Shown here: one piece after another, positions 35,057-42,899 of the stretch
Position numbering within the stretch: the first letter of the stretch is position 1
Layout: each line of letters starts with the position of its first letter
Assembly (NCBI GenBank): GCA_022705325.1
Contig: JAKJER010000005.1
Span: 1 to 64,000, forward strand
Length of the DNA stretch: 64,000 nucleotides
From: Planctomycetota bacterium
GTDB lineage: Bacteria; Planctomycetota; Phycisphaerae; SM23-33
Direction of reading: 5' to 3'
The notes under the pieces: generated by a model
Seen by the model: only the letters and a program-made list of their open reading frames with translations
What the model was told of the DNA's origin: nothing
Database searches by the model: none
Position numbers and translations under genes: made by a program

Positions 35057-36025
35057 CTACGCGCCGCTCGATACCGCCGTTCGGCGCTGCAACAGGCCCC
35101 GTACGAACTCCCCGGGCGCCTCCCAGGTCCCTACTTCCTGGACGGCTGTCTTGTCGCCTTTGCCCTCCTGGGCCACGACTCGCAGTCGCCCGCCCGAGCA
35201 CGCGGGACAGTGCACCAGATGCACCTGGAGCCGCCGCAGGCCTTTGGGGATCGCCCTGGCCGCGGCGGTGGACTCCTCCGCCAGGCGGTCGAACCCTTCC
35301 ACGTCGCCGTTGGCGGCCAACTCGATCAGCCGCTCCAGCGTCTTGCCCGCCTTCTCCGCGGCCGTCTCGACCGCCGCTGCCGCCGCCGCCTTGTCCGGCA
35401 GATCCGGCGCCACGTCCCGGACTTCGTTCTTCTTCGCCTTGGGCTTGTGCGGGGCCGCCGGAATGGTCGTCACCACAACGCTCTTCATGTATCGCCGGCA
35501 CCGCTCGCAGTAGGGCTTGGCCCGCAGGATCAGCGCGCCGATCAGTCCGCCAAGGCCAAACCCCGTCACTTCGAGTCCCCGCAGGGCGTAGCCCCACAGG
35601 CCCAGCGGCTCGCCCAGCGAGCCGTCGCGCTGCTTCCAGGCGAAGGATCGCGTGCTGAAGTCAAAGTACTCCCAGAAGCCGACCCGCGTCCCGTCTTCGT
35701 AGACCAGGCCCAGCCGCCGGAAGTCCAGAACCTGCGCCTCGAAGTAGCAGGCCACCTGGAACGCGACGATGAGCAGACAGAGCCACTTGCCCACCTTGAC
35801 GCCCTTGAGCCACGTCGCCAGCGCGTACCCGCTGCCGGCGACCAGGCCCGCGCCGACGGCGCCGACAGGTATCACCCAGTTGAGGTAGAAACCCATAACC
35901 GAAACGTCCGCCTGCGCCAGGGCGAACGTAATCGCCAGGGTGGCCGCCGAGGTGGCCAGTCCCGCCAGGATGATCCAGAACTCCCCGCCGCCGCGGGCCG
36001 CCGCCGGTTCCACCGTCTCATCCAT
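35057..36025 (-). CDS. membrane protein of unknown function
   Basis: A 322-residue protein, family not recognised. Four hydrophobic segments lie in the first 180 residues (about 15-35, 40-65, 75-95 and 155-175), with a hydrophilic loop (about 95-145) between the third and fourth. A charged, Ala-rich helical stretch (about 210-260) follows, and then a short C-terminal domain with the Cys-containing strand VHLVHCPACSGGRLRVVAQ. Pairs C-x2-C (CERC near 183 and CPAC near 282) could bind metal. ATG 36025 has AGGAGA eight bases upstream. The open frame continues far upstream to 37609, but that part is antisense to the next gene and not coding. Confidence 0.65.
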   Translation of the reverse strand: MDETVEPAAARGGGEFWIILAGLATSAATLAITFALAQADVSVMGFYLNWVIPVGAVGAGLVAGSGYALATWLKGVKVGKWLCLLIVAFQVACYFEAQVLDFRRLGLVYEDGTRVGFWEYFDFSTRSFAWKQRDGSLGEPLGLWGYALRGLEVTGFGLGGLIGALILRAKPYCERCRRYMKSVVVTTIPAAPHKPKAKKNEVRDVAPDLPDKAAAAAAVETAAEKAGKTLERLIELAANGDVEGFDRLAEESTAAARAIPKGLRRLQVHLVHCPACSGGRLRVVAQEGKGDKTAVQEVGTWEAPGEFVRGLLQRRTAVSSGA

Positions 36026-36175
36026 GTCTGATTCTCCTGCCTTCCAGTGCTCGTCTCCCGGTCCGCCGAAGGGACGGCAGGCATATTCTGCTGCCGGATC
36101 GGCCTCTGGTGCAAGTCGTTTTCGTTTGCCAGTATGGCGGGTTGGCGGCATAATAGGGAACGAGGACGTCAATCT

Positions 36176-37597
36176 ATGCAGGAAGTCATGGGCATGAGAC
36201 GCGATGCGTCCAATACCGCTCAGTCCGATCGCCCCTCCGAACCCGCCTCCACACTCGCGCTGGTTGCGTGTCTCCTGGTGGTCGCCTGCGCAACGGCGCT
36301 TGGCGGCATGGTGGGCGGGGCCTTGCGGCTGGCGACCGCCCGTTTCGAGGAGAACCCCTGGTCCGTCCTGTTGCAGGGGCTGGGGCTCATCCTGGCCGGG
36401 TGGATCCTGGGGGCGCTGCTGTGGGCGGCCGCCTGGCTGGTGCGGCGCCAGGGCGAGATCCTCCACTGCCAGAAGCGAGCGCTCGAGGTCATGCTCCAGT
36501 CCGGCGGCGCGGTCGCCCCGGGCGCCGGCGTGGAGTTGGCGGAGAAGCCCGACCTGGGAGAGGTGGGAGTGTCCAAGCAGTTGCTGGCCCAGATGGCCGA
36601 GCTGAACGCCAACCTCCTGCTCACGCCCGAGCAGCGACAGGCGAAGCTCCAGGAGCAGGCGATCCGCGTGGCCAACGAACTGGTCGACCAGATCGAGCGG
36701 ACCATCGAGGACGGGCGGCTGACTCAGGCCTACGAGGACATCGAGAGCCTGGCCCGCCAGTTCCCCGACGAGTCGCGGGTGGGTCTGCTCCGGGACCGTC
36801 TGGCCCGTCAGTGGGCCCTCCAGGTGAAGGCGGATGTCGAGTCGGGGGATCTCGATGCGGCGGAGAAGAAGCTGGAGCGGATGGCGTCGCGGTTCCCGGG
36901 GCACGCCCGGCTGGGCGAGTTGGACGAGCAGTTGGCGCGAGGCTACGCAGCCGGCGTGGAGCGGGCCCTGGCCTCGGACGACCTGGGCCTGGCCAACCAG
37001 CGCCTGGACCGCCTCCGCCAGCGATGGCCCGAGCGGGCCGAGATCCAGGCCCTGCGCGAGCGGATCGAGCAGAACGGGGCGGCTGTGCGGGCCGAGGAGA
37101 TCGCCGAGCAGCGGCGCCACATCCAGGAGCTGATGGCGATGGCCGCCTATGACAAGGCGGAGGCCGCCGCCGTGGAGGTGGCGCATCGCCACCCGGGCAG
37201 CGCGGACGCGCTGGCCCTGCTGGACCTGGTGCGACGCGACGCGCTGGCCTTCCGCATGGATCGCGGCCAGCGCCTCTACATGGACGTCCAGAAGCACGCC
37301 GAAATGCGACGCTGGCGCCAGGCCGTCGAGGCCGCCCACCGCCTCATCCAGGACTATCCCCAGACGCCCGAGGCCGAGCACCTGCGCACGCAGATGGCCA
37401 CCCTCGAAGAAAACGCGCGTATCGAGGAGGTCCGCGAGCTGCGCGATCTCATCCGGGAGAACATCCTCGCCAAGCAGTACAACGAGGCCTTGCGCCTGGC
37501 CCAGGACGTGGTCCGTCGCTTCCCCGGCACCCAGGCGGCCTCCGAGCTGGGGCGGCAGATCATCCGCCTCAGGGAGTTGGCTTTCGTCAATCCGTGA
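36176..37597 (+). CDS. membrane protein with TPR-like helical repeats
   Basis: A 473-residue protein. Two membrane helices (about 25-50 and 60-85) are followed by a long, charged, all-helical cytoplasmic or periplasmic domain. This contains repeated units of about 34 residues with the pattern of TPR-like repeats (AYEDIESLARQFPDE, AEKKLERMASRFPGH, KAEAAAVEVAHRHPGSADAL, AVEAAHRLIQDYPQTPEAEHL, ALRLAQDVVRRFPGTQAASEL). Such proteins assemble complexes; a specific role is unknown. Starts at 36176, 36188 and 36194 are all possible; the last has the best-spaced AGGAAG. It is divergent from the membrane protein at 36025. Confidence 0.7.
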   Translation: MQEVMGMRRDASNTAQSDRPSEPASTLALVACLLVVACATALGGMVGGALRLATARFEENPWSVLLQGLGLILAGWILGALLWAAAWLVRRQGEILHCQKRALEVMLQSGGAVAPGAGVELAEKPDLGEVGVSKQLLAQMAELNANLLLTPEQRQAKLQEQAIRVANELVDQIERTIEDGRLTQAYEDIESLARQFPDESRVGLLRDRLARQWALQVKADVESGDLDAAEKKLERMASRFPGHARLGELDEQLARGYAAGVERALASDDLGLANQRLDRLRQRWPERAEIQALRERIEQNGAAVRAEEIAEQRRHIQELMAMAAYDKAEAAAVEVAHRHPGSADALALLDLVRRDALAFRMDRGQRLYMDVQKHAEMRRWRQAVEAAHRLIQDYPQTPEAEHLRTQMATLEENARIEEVRELRDLIRENILAKQYNEALRLAQDVVRRFPGTQAASELGRQIIRLRELAFVNP

Positions 37598-37689
37598 GAC
37601 AAGAGGCAACTTCCGGAGAACCTCCCGCGGGCGTTGGGGCCTCTTCCCTCGTTCCTCAAGACGTAGTCCATTCGCATGAACGGTGAACC

Positions 37690-38772
37690 ATGAAAGACAG
37701 TCATGTGGAGATTCTCCAAGCCCTGCTGGGCCAGCCGACCGCCCCCTTCCATGAACAGGCGGTGGTGGACCAGGTGCGGCAGTGGTCGGCCGGGCGGGGG
37801 ATCGACTTCTCGCAGGACCGGGCGGGCAACGTGGTGTTGCGGCACCGTGTCGGCCAGCCGGTCATGCGGTGGGCGTTCGAGGCCCACCTGGACCATCCCG
37901 GCTTCCAGGCCGTCAGCGCCGACGGCTCGCTGGTGCGGGCGGACTTTCTCGGCACGGTGGGCGAGTCGTACTTCCCGGGCAGCCGGGTGCGGCTCTTCGC
38001 GCCGGCCGGGCCGGTCGCCGGGCGGATCGTCGGCTACTGCCGGGCCGACCGGGCCGAGTGGCCCGTCTGCGAGGTCGAGTTGGACTCGCCCGCCCAGGTC
38101 CCCGCCGGGACGATCGGCATGTGGGACCTGCCGGATTTCGAGCTGACCGCCGACCGCCTGACCAGCCGGGCCTGCGACGACGTCGTCGGCTGCGCCGCCG
38201 CCCTGGCCGCCCTGGAGGAGATCGTCGCCTGCGGGCAGGACGCGGACGTGACGGTGCTGCTGGCGCGGGCGGAGGAAGTGGGGGGCATGGGCGTCATAGC
38301 GGCCGCCGAGGACGGCGTGCTTCCGGGCGACAGCCTTGTGGTGGGCATCGAGACGTCCAAGGCCCAGCCGCGGGCGGCTCTGGGAGACGGCGTGGTCGTT
38401 CGCGTGGGCGATCGCGTCCGCACGTTCGACGCGTCGCTGACCGCCGCCGTTGCCGCCGTCGCCGACGAGCTGGCCCGGCGCGACGGGGACTTCCGTGCGG
38501 TTCGCCAACTCATGCCGGGCGGGAGCTGCGAGTCGACCATCTGGTGCCTGTGGGGCTACCGCGCGACGGGCGTCTGCCTGCCCCTGGGCAACTATCACAA
38601 CCAGGGCGACGACGGGCGCATCCGCTCCGAGCAGGTCCATCCGGGCGACTTCGAGTGCCTGGTCAAGCTGCTGGCGGCCCTGGCGGGCTCCACCGTCACG
38701 CCCGAGCAGCGCGACCGCCAGGCCAAGGCCCGCTACGAAGACCTCATGCGGCGGCGGGGGAAGTTCCTCTGA
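37690..38772 (+). CDS. M42-like metallo-aminopeptidase
   Basis: A 360-residue di-zinc peptidase of the M20/M42 clan. Metal-binding residues can be followed: AHLDHPGF (His and Asp), the bridging Asp in SRACDDVVGCAAALAALEE, the catalytic and metal Glu pair in RAEEVGGMGV, Glu in VVGIET, and the late His in NYHNQG. These match cytoplasmic glutamyl/leucyl aminopeptidases that form large tetrahedral or dodecameric shells. The substrate here is unknown. The stop lies one base before the stop of the radical SAM gene on the other strand, so the two genes converge without a terminator. Confidence 0.82.
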   Translation: MKDSHVEILQALLGQPTAPFHEQAVVDQVRQWSAGRGIDFSQDRAGNVVLRHRVGQPVMRWAFEAHLDHPGFQAVSADGSLVRADFLGTVGESYFPGSRVRLFAPAGPVAGRIVGYCRADRAEWPVCEVELDSPAQVPAGTIGMWDLPDFELTADRLTSRACDDVVGCAAALAALEEIVACGQDADVTVLLARAEEVGGMGVIAAAEDGVLPGDSLVVGIETSKAQPRAALGDGVVVRVGDRVRTFDASLTAAVAAVADELARRDGDFRAVRQLMPGGSCESTIWCLWGYRATGVCLPLGNYHNQGDDGRIRSEQVHPGDFECLVKLLAALAGSTVTPEQRDRQAKARYEDLMRRRGKFL

Positions 38773-38773
38773 T

Positions 38774-40558
38774 TCAACCGCCCACCACGATCGGCTTGTT
38801 CGCCAGGCCCGGCACGGACTGGATCAGGTCGGCCTGTCGCGGGGCGGCGGGATCTTCGTAGTTGCGCTCGTAGAAGGTGGGGGGCTCGCAGGTCCAGCCG
38901 TTGCGGAGGCGCTTGTCCTCGCGCCGGAGCTTGTGCAGGACGATCCGCCCGATGACCTGGGCGGACAGGCGGGCGACCAGCCCGTACTCGCGATAGAGCT
39001 CGTGCAGCAGTTCGGTCAGTCGCTTGACCGCGACGGGGTTGTGCTTCAGGAACCGCCTGGCCGCCCACACCGCGCCGGCGTAATAGCTGCGCATCCCGTC
39101 GGCTTCCATCACAAACCGCCTGCGGACGCGGGGGTCGGCGTGGTTCTTGTGGCGGCGCCAGCCCTGGAGCGTCGTGTGGACCACGCGCAGCACGCTGGGC
39201 CCGTTCACGCGGAAGTCCTCCGCGAACGCCCGCAGGAGCATCTCTTCTTCCATTCCCGCCGGGATGCCCGGATGACGGAAGTTGAAACGGTACTGGCCGT
39301 GGGTGTCCTCGAAGGCGATCTCGCTCTCATCCAGCAGCGACCCGTCGGCCTGATGCGCGGCGTGCAGGGGCGTGCCGGGCACGGGCGTGTAGAGCATGAA
39401 CTGGTGGAAGTCGGTGTCGTGGCTGACGGCGTGGGCGATGGCCTGGTCGATGTTCTCGGGGGTGTGTTCCTCCAGGCCCACGATCGACGAGCCCAGCACC
39501 CGGATGCCGTGCGCCTGGAGTTCACGAATCAGGGCGTGCGTGTCGGTCTGGCGGAGCTTGCCGTACTGGCTGTTCTTGCCTTCCAGGCCCATCCACACCC
39601 AACTGATGCCCAGGCCCACCAACTCTTCCATGGTGTACATCCGCAGGGCGTTGGCCGAACTGAATACGTACAGGGCCCACGACTTGTCGTGCTTGCGCAT
39701 CAGCTCCAGCAGTTCCAGGCTGCGGGTCTTCTGAAGCAGGAAGTTCTCGTCCATGACGAAGAAGGAGCGGGTCTGAAGCGCGTCGGCGAGCTGGCACATG
39801 ACGGCGAAGAGTTCGTCGGCCGACTGATAGAAGCTGACGAAACGTCCCTTGCCGCCGAACATCGCGCTGGTGGAGCAGAAGTTGCAGCCCAGGGGGCACC
39901 CCACCGACGGGATGAGAACGGCCGACGCGGTCTCGCCCGTGAACGGCAGGTCGATGCCCATGGTTCGGCGGTCAAAGCCGGACCAGAGCTGCGGGTGGCG
40001 GATGGGCTGGTCGCCGTCCTCGCCGAGGAACTCGCGGAACCACCGCACGCCCTCGCCGCGGACGATGTGGTCGGCGTCGATCCGATCGTCCAGGTCCGCC
40101 AGGCCGCTGATGTGCCCGCCGACGACGATCACCGCCTGCGGCTGGTGCTTGCGGATCAGCTTGCACATGGTGCGCACCTTGGTCAGGTTGGGCAGGATGC
40201 CGCTGATGCCGATGACGTCGTAGCGATTCTCCTCCAACTCCTGGATGAACCGCTCCAGCGTGGGGTAGTCCAGCAAGGCGCATCGGGCGGAGATGTTGGC
40301 TTGGATGAGCATCAGGCCCCAACTGCGGTGGAACATCCGCAGGGAGAAGGGCCCCTGGAGCCGCGTCACCTGGTTGTGCCACAGTTCCATGGGGTTGATT
40401 CGCCGGCTGCCGAACTCGTCGTCCTGGGCGTACGGTCCGAACACGCTGCACAGGAGGACCTTGGCCTGGCTGCCCAAGGGGTGCCGCGGCGGGGGGCAAT
40501 GGGTTCGAGGAATGATCGAACCGTCATCCAGGCAAAGAGGGGCATCTACGACTGTCAT
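38774..40558 (-). CDS. B12-binding-domain radical SAM protein
   Basis: A 594-residue radical SAM enzyme. An N-terminal cobalamin-binding-like fold (about 30-190, with RYDVIGISGILPNL and AVIVVGGHIS) precedes the radical SAM barrel. The iron-sulfur motif is C221-PLG-C225-NF-C228. Usual B12 contact D-x-H-x-x-G is absent, so the cobalamin may bind without a His ligand, as in several methylases of this class. The C-terminal 150 residues have no family I know. Such enzymes methylate or rearrange unactivated carbons in lipids, pigments or antibiotics; the product here is unknown. The start at 40558 has no clear ribosome site but lies below a structured leader (40559-40667). Confidence 0.85.
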   Translation of the reverse strand: MTVVDAPLCLDDGSIIPRTHCPPPRHPLGSQAKVLLCSVFGPYAQDDEFGSRRINPMELWHNQVTRLQGPFSLRMFHRSWGLMLIQANISARCALLDYPTLERFIQELEENRYDVIGISGILPNLTKVRTMCKLIRKHQPQAVIVVGGHISGLADLDDRIDADHIVRGEGVRWFREFLGEDGDQPIRHPQLWSGFDRRTMGIDLPFTGETASAVLIPSVGCPLGCNFCSTSAMFGGKGRFVSFYQSADELFAVMCQLADALQTRSFFVMDENFLLQKTRSLELLELMRKHDKSWALYVFSSANALRMYTMEELVGLGISWVWMGLEGKNSQYGKLRQTDTHALIRELQAHGIRVLGSSIVGLEEHTPENIDQAIAHAVSHDTDFHQFMLYTPVPGTPLHAAHQADGSLLDESEIAFEDTHGQYRFNFRHPGIPAGMEEEMLLRAFAEDFRVNGPSVLRVVHTTLQGWRRHKNHADPRVRRRFVMEADGMRSYYAGAVWAARRFLKHNPVAVKRLTELLHELYREYGLVARLSAQVIGRIVLHKLRREDKRLRNGWTCEPPTFYERNYEDPAAPRQADLIQSVPGLANKPIVVGG

Positions 40559-40667
40559 TGCGCACTCGATTGTCCTGCACTCATGGTTGAGCGTTTCCGG
40601 GCCGCGGGAACACCTCCCGCCGGACGATCCGGAAACGGCTATGTCCTCGCCTCACACCGAGTGCAGG
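40559..40667 (-). promoter_or_regulatory. candidate switch-like structured leader of the B12 radical SAM gene
   Basis: Minus-strand arms CCUGCACUC (40667-40659) and GAGUGCAGG (40582-40574) pair perfectly. The helix continues through GGUGUGAG with CUCAACC (one bulged G). After a 13-nt bulge there are two more perfect stems, CGUUUCCGG/CCGGAAACG (40637-40629 with 40600-40592) and GCGGGA/UCCCGC (40620-40615 with 40609-40604). The first arm can instead pair as UGCACUCG (40665-40658) with CGAGUGCG (40568-40561), which ends two bases before the start codon. Two exclusive partners for one strand is the logic of a switch. A TACAAT (40731-40726) could be its -10 box. No known riboswitch core was recognised. 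Confidence 0.4.
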
Positions 40668-40918
40668 AGCCGCGGTGCTGACGCTGTCTGCCAAGGACGC
40701 GGACCGGGTGTATCTGTAACCAGCAATTGTACGGTCTGCGGGCCGCCGAAGAAAGAGGGTACTCAAACTTTCCTGCCTGCCCGGCGCGAACGGGGTCGGC
40801 TTCGCGAGCGGCGGCGTGGGCGTCTCCGTGGCTGTGACGTCTGGTGATTCCTGATACTCTGCCCCCGCTGCGTGCAAAGGCGCAGGTCGGGCACTTTCTT
40901 TCTGCAACCCGTCAGGGG

Positions 40919-40924
40919 TACAAT
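40919..40924 (+). promoter_or_regulatory. possible -10 box of sppA
   Basis: TACAAT lies 31 bases before the sppA start codon. Only a poor -35 (TTCTTT) sits at 17 bases. The rest of the gap 40668-40918 shows nothing I can name; a short minus-strand open frame there has no coding character. Confidence 0.3.
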
Positions 40925-40954
40925 AGGTCACGTCACTAGAACAGGAGTGTGACC

Positions 40955-42853
40955 ATGGGTAATAGACGGCGATCGTGCGGGACGGTGGTGGCGGCGGTGG
41001 CGGTTCTGTTGGCGTGGGCCGTCGCGACGGACGGCTGGACCGTCCGGGCCGACGGTGCGGAGGCCAAGCCCGCCAAAGCAGCCCGCAAGGCCAAGGCCGT
41101 CGCCAGCGGCAAGCCGGCGGCCAACTCGCCGACGACCCAGCCGGCTGCCGGCCAGCCCGCCCCCGCCAAGCAGGCCACGCCCCGGATCGCGCACATGCGC
41201 CTGGGCGGGACGGTGCTCACCAGTCCGCCCGGATTCAGTCTCTTCGGCGGCGGTTCGCAGATGACCCTTCGCGACTGGCTCCAACGCCTGGCCCAGGCCC
41301 GCAACGACCAGGCCGTCCACGCCGTCGCCCTGGAACTCGACGGGCCCTCCCTGTCGTGGGCGCAGGCCCAGGAACTGGCCGACGCCGTCAAACGCCTCGA
41401 CGAGGTCAAGCCCGTCTACGCCTTCCTTACCGAGGGCGGCGCCAGCGACTATCTCATCGCCTCGGCCGCCCGAGAGATCGCCATGGAGCCCATGGGCTCG
41501 CTCATGATCACGGGCCTGGCGGCCGAGTTGACGTTCTTCCGCGGCACGATGGACCTGCTGGGCATCCAGCCCCAGTTCATCCAGATCGGGCGGTTCAAGG
41601 GGGCAGCCGAGCCGTTCGACCGCAGCCAACCCTCCGAGGAGTTGACCGGCGAGTACAACAAGATCCTCGACGACCTGTTCGACCAGCTCGTCGGGCAGAT
41701 CGCCCGCCAGCGCCGGCTGAAGTTCGACCAGGCCCGCAAGGCTGTCGACGCCGGCCCGTTCACCACCAAGGGCGCGCTGGAACACAAGCTGGTCGACCGC
41801 TCGATCAGCCGCCAGAAATGGCAGGCGGAACTGAGCAAGAAGGCGGCGGGCAAGGCCTGCCAGTGGACCGGCGACTACGGCAAGAAGGAGGCGACGAAGA
41901 TCGACTTCTCCAACCCGTTCGCCCTGCTGGGGGCGCTGACGCGGGTCAAGACGGACGAGATCCGCGAGCCCACCGTCGCCATCGTCAACTGCGAGGGGAT
42001 GATCGTGGACGGGCAGAGCGGCGAGGGGCTGCTGGGCGGGGCGATGGCCGGATCGAAGACGCTGGTCAAGTGCTTCGATGAGATCGCCTCCGACGACCGG
42101 ATCAAGGCGGTGGTCTTCCGCATCGACTCGCCGGGCGGTTCGGCCCTGGCCAGCGAGATGATCTACCAGGCCGTCAAGGCCTGCGCCGCCAAGAAGCCCG
42201 TCATCGCCTCGATCGCCCAGACCGGCGCCAGCGGCGGGTACTACGTGGCCCTGGGGGCCAAGACCATCTACGCCGACCCGTGCGGGCTGGTCGGAAGCAT
42301 CGGCGTGATCAGCGGCAAGCTCGCCCTCAAGGGCCTGATGAACAAGGTCGGCATCACCACCACCGAGATCACCCGCGGGGCCAACGCCGGGCTGCGAACC
42401 AGCCGCCCCTGGACCGAGCGCGAAGTCGAGATCATGCGCAAGATGGCCCAGGAGATCTACGACGTGTTCACCTCGCGCGTGACCGAGAGCCGCGGCAAGA
42501 AGGTGCCCCGGGTTGAGGACGTGGCCCAGGGGCGGATCTTCACCGCCCGACAGGGCAAGACCCACGGGCTGGTCGACGAACTCGGCGGGCTGAGGGAGGC
42601 CATCCTGGCCGCCCAGGCCGCCGCCAACCTCGGGTCCAGCCACTTCATCGTCCTGCCCCGCCCGCGGTCGCTGATGGACATGCTGTCGGAGGGCGAGACA
42701 TCCATGGACGCCCACGCGTCGGTTGAACTGGCCCTGTTGCGCCACCTGGCGAGCGGGCAGCAGAACCTGGCCTACATGGTCAACCTTGCCCGCCTGCTGG
42801 GACGGGAACACGTCCTGGCTGTCGTGCCGCACCACGCGATGATTCGCCCGTAG
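40955..42853 (+). CDS. sppA: signal peptide peptidase SppA, two-domain type
   Basis: A 632-residue S49 protease of the long (67K) type that degrades cleaved signal peptides in the membrane. An N-terminal hydrophobic segment (about 12-32) is followed by an Ala/Pro-rich linker and two S49 domains. The catalytic dyad is split between them: Lys215 in GRFKGAAEPF of the first domain and Ser426 in QTGASGGYYVALGA of the second. VVFRIDSPGGS and the closing GLVDELGGL are also conserved. ATG 40955 has AGGAG seven bases upstream and was preferred to GTG 40949. Confidence 0.92.
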   Translation: MGNRRRSCGTVVAAVAVLLAWAVATDGWTVRADGAEAKPAKAARKAKAVASGKPAANSPTTQPAAGQPAPAKQATPRIAHMRLGGTVLTSPPGFSLFGGGSQMTLRDWLQRLAQARNDQAVHAVALELDGPSLSWAQAQELADAVKRLDEVKPVYAFLTEGGASDYLIASAAREIAMEPMGSLMITGLAAELTFFRGTMDLLGIQPQFIQIGRFKGAAEPFDRSQPSEELTGEYNKILDDLFDQLVGQIARQRRLKFDQARKAVDAGPFTTKGALEHKLVDRSISRQKWQAELSKKAAGKACQWTGDYGKKEATKIDFSNPFALLGALTRVKTDEIREPTVAIVNCEGMIVDGQSGEGLLGGAMAGSKTLVKCFDEIASDDRIKAVVFRIDSPGGSALASEMIYQAVKACAAKKPVIASIAQTGASGGYYVALGAKTIYADPCGLVGSIGVISGKLALKGLMNKVGITTTEITRGANAGLRTSRPWTEREVEIMRKMAQEIYDVFTSRVTESRGKKVPRVEDVAQGRIFTARQGKTHGLVDELGGLREAILAAQAAANLGSSHFIVLPRPRSLMDMLSEGETSMDAHASVELALLRHLASGQQNLAYMVNLARLLGREHVLAVVPHHAMIRP

Positions 42854-42899
42854 TGCGGCCGGCGCCCAGGAGACACGCTCGGCCAGGACGCGCTATTGT

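Noticed and set aside
35057..37609. Very long minus-strand open frame of 850 codons
   Set aside because: Only the part up to 36025 has membrane-protein character and a ribosome site; the rest is antisense to the TPR-like gene and reflects high GC.
40890..40920. Sigma-54 site before sppA (GGGCACTTTCTTTCTGC)
   Set aside because: The GG-to-GC spacing is two bases too long.
40581..40931. 116-codon minus-strand frame upstream of sppA
   Set aside because: No family, no ribosome site, and it overlaps the structured leader.
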